Source: Tropicimonas marinistellae
GTDB lineage: Bacteria; Pseudomonadota; Alphaproteobacteria; Rhodobacterales; Rhodobacteraceae
Assembly (NCBI RefSeq): GCF_001509585.1
Contig: NZ_LNCI01000005.1
Span: 1-64,000, forward strand
DNA length: 64,000 bases
Reading direction: 5' to 3'
A program made the translations under genes and the position numbers. The notes beneath the pieces are model-generated. The model was not told the origin of the DNA. It made no database searches and saw only the letters and a list, made by a program, of their open reading frames with translations. This document shows positions 63,635 through 64,000 of the stretch, piece by piece (positions within the stretch are counted from its first letter, which is position 1; each line of letters begins with the position of its first letter).

Positions 63635-64000
63635 TGGACAATAAGGGGATGGACGCAGTCTTGGAGCAGAACATTGCGGCGGAGGACCGGCTGCGGGCGG
63701 ATCTCTACAATTTCCTCGGCGCGATTCTGTCTGCGCCCCCCGATGAGACGTTGTTGCAGCAAACCGCCGGGTTGACCGGTGAAAGCAGCGAGCTGGGGCA
63801 GGCGATCGACGCGCTGGCGCGGATTGCGAAGGTGACGAAACCCAAGAAAGCCGAGAGCGAATTCGGGCGCCTTTTCATTGGGCTGGGCCGCGGCGAGTTG
63901 CTGCCCTACGCGAGTTACTACCTCACCGGCTTTCTCAACGAAAAGCCGCTGGCGGCGTTGCGCCGGGACATGGTGGCGCGCGGCATGGCACGTTCGGAGA
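63631..64000 (+). CDS. TorD-family molybdoenzyme chaperone (cut by window edge)
   Basis: The frame opens at ATG 63631, overlapping the DUF3306 stop, and is still open at base 64000 (123 codons). The visible part has the TorD/DmsD layout: LRADLYNFLGAILSAPPDE, EFGRLFIGLGRGELLPYASY and LTGFLNEKPLAALRRDM. Such proteins bind twin-arginine signals and keep molybdoenzymes ready for cofactor insertion. Here the client would be a formate dehydrogenase encoded beyond the window. Confidence 0.85.
   Translation, partial: MMDNKGMDAVLEQNIAAEDRLRADLYNFLGAILSAPPDETLLQQTAGLTGESSELGQAIDALARIAKVTKPKKAESEFGRLFIGLGRGELLPYASYYLTGFLNEKPLAALRRDMVARGMARSE

Overview
The window is a GC-rich chromosomal segment that looks like an alphaproteobacterium of the Rhodobacteraceae (roseobacter-type). 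The grounds are the gene orders hom-glpX-recJ and dnaG-rpoD, the sulfate adenylyltransferase/APS-kinase preceded by an EPS-type MarR helix-turn-helix, a non-pyrrolysine MttB protein, TRAP and BMP-type uptake systems, and a formate-dehydrogenase accessory cluster with DUF3305/DUF3306/TorD genes. No CRISPR array, insertion sequence or prophage was seen. The left edge cuts a tRNA-Glu gene and the right edge cuts a torD-like gene.

Layout. 1-6.4 kb: tRNA-Glu (partial), recJ, glpX, hom, a small lipoprotein, a TetR regulator and a pirin. 6.4-11.4 kb: four minus-strand genes for TadE-like pseudopilins and two tandem TadG-like von Willebrand A proteins. 11.8-21.6 kb: Glu/Leu-type dehydrogenase, SH3 protein, dnaG, rpoD, HlyU, glycosyltransferase, a small monooxygenase-like gene and guaA. 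21.8-31.3 kb: LysR regulator with a divergent oxidoreductase, MttB family protein, penicillin-acylase family protein, 3-hydroxyisobutyrate-dehydrogenase-like protein, and ATP sulfurylase/APS kinase with an in-frame HTH extension.

31.7-46.4 kb is a catabolic island. An RpiR regulator lies between two transport and degradation systems. The minus-strand set is a BMP-type nucleobase/nucleoside ABC importer with a CodA-like deaminase. The plus-strand set is a TRAP transporter followed by diaminopropionate ammonia-lyase, an M20 N-carbamoyl/ureido hydrolase, an N-carbamoyl-D-amino-acid hydrolase and an iron alcohol dehydrogenase, ending at a clear terminator. I infer that the plus-strand set degrades a ureido or carbamoylated diamino acid to pyruvate and ammonia.

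46.4-49.9 kb holds PPK2, an orphan sensor histidine kinase and a TusA-like protein. 49.9-64 kb is devoted to molybdenum/tungsten enzyme maturation: an unusual MoeA with an N-terminal extension, MobB, MobA, FdhD, a DUF2478 protein, the TupABC tungstate importer, a four-gene set (DUF6505, biotin/lipoate-ligase-like, Mrp, DUF6494), a periplasmic cytochrome c with a binding-protein-like N-terminus, a 649-residue polyferredoxin, DUF3305, DUF3306 and TorD. Together these probably build a Mo/W formate dehydrogenase whose structural genes would lie just past the right edge.
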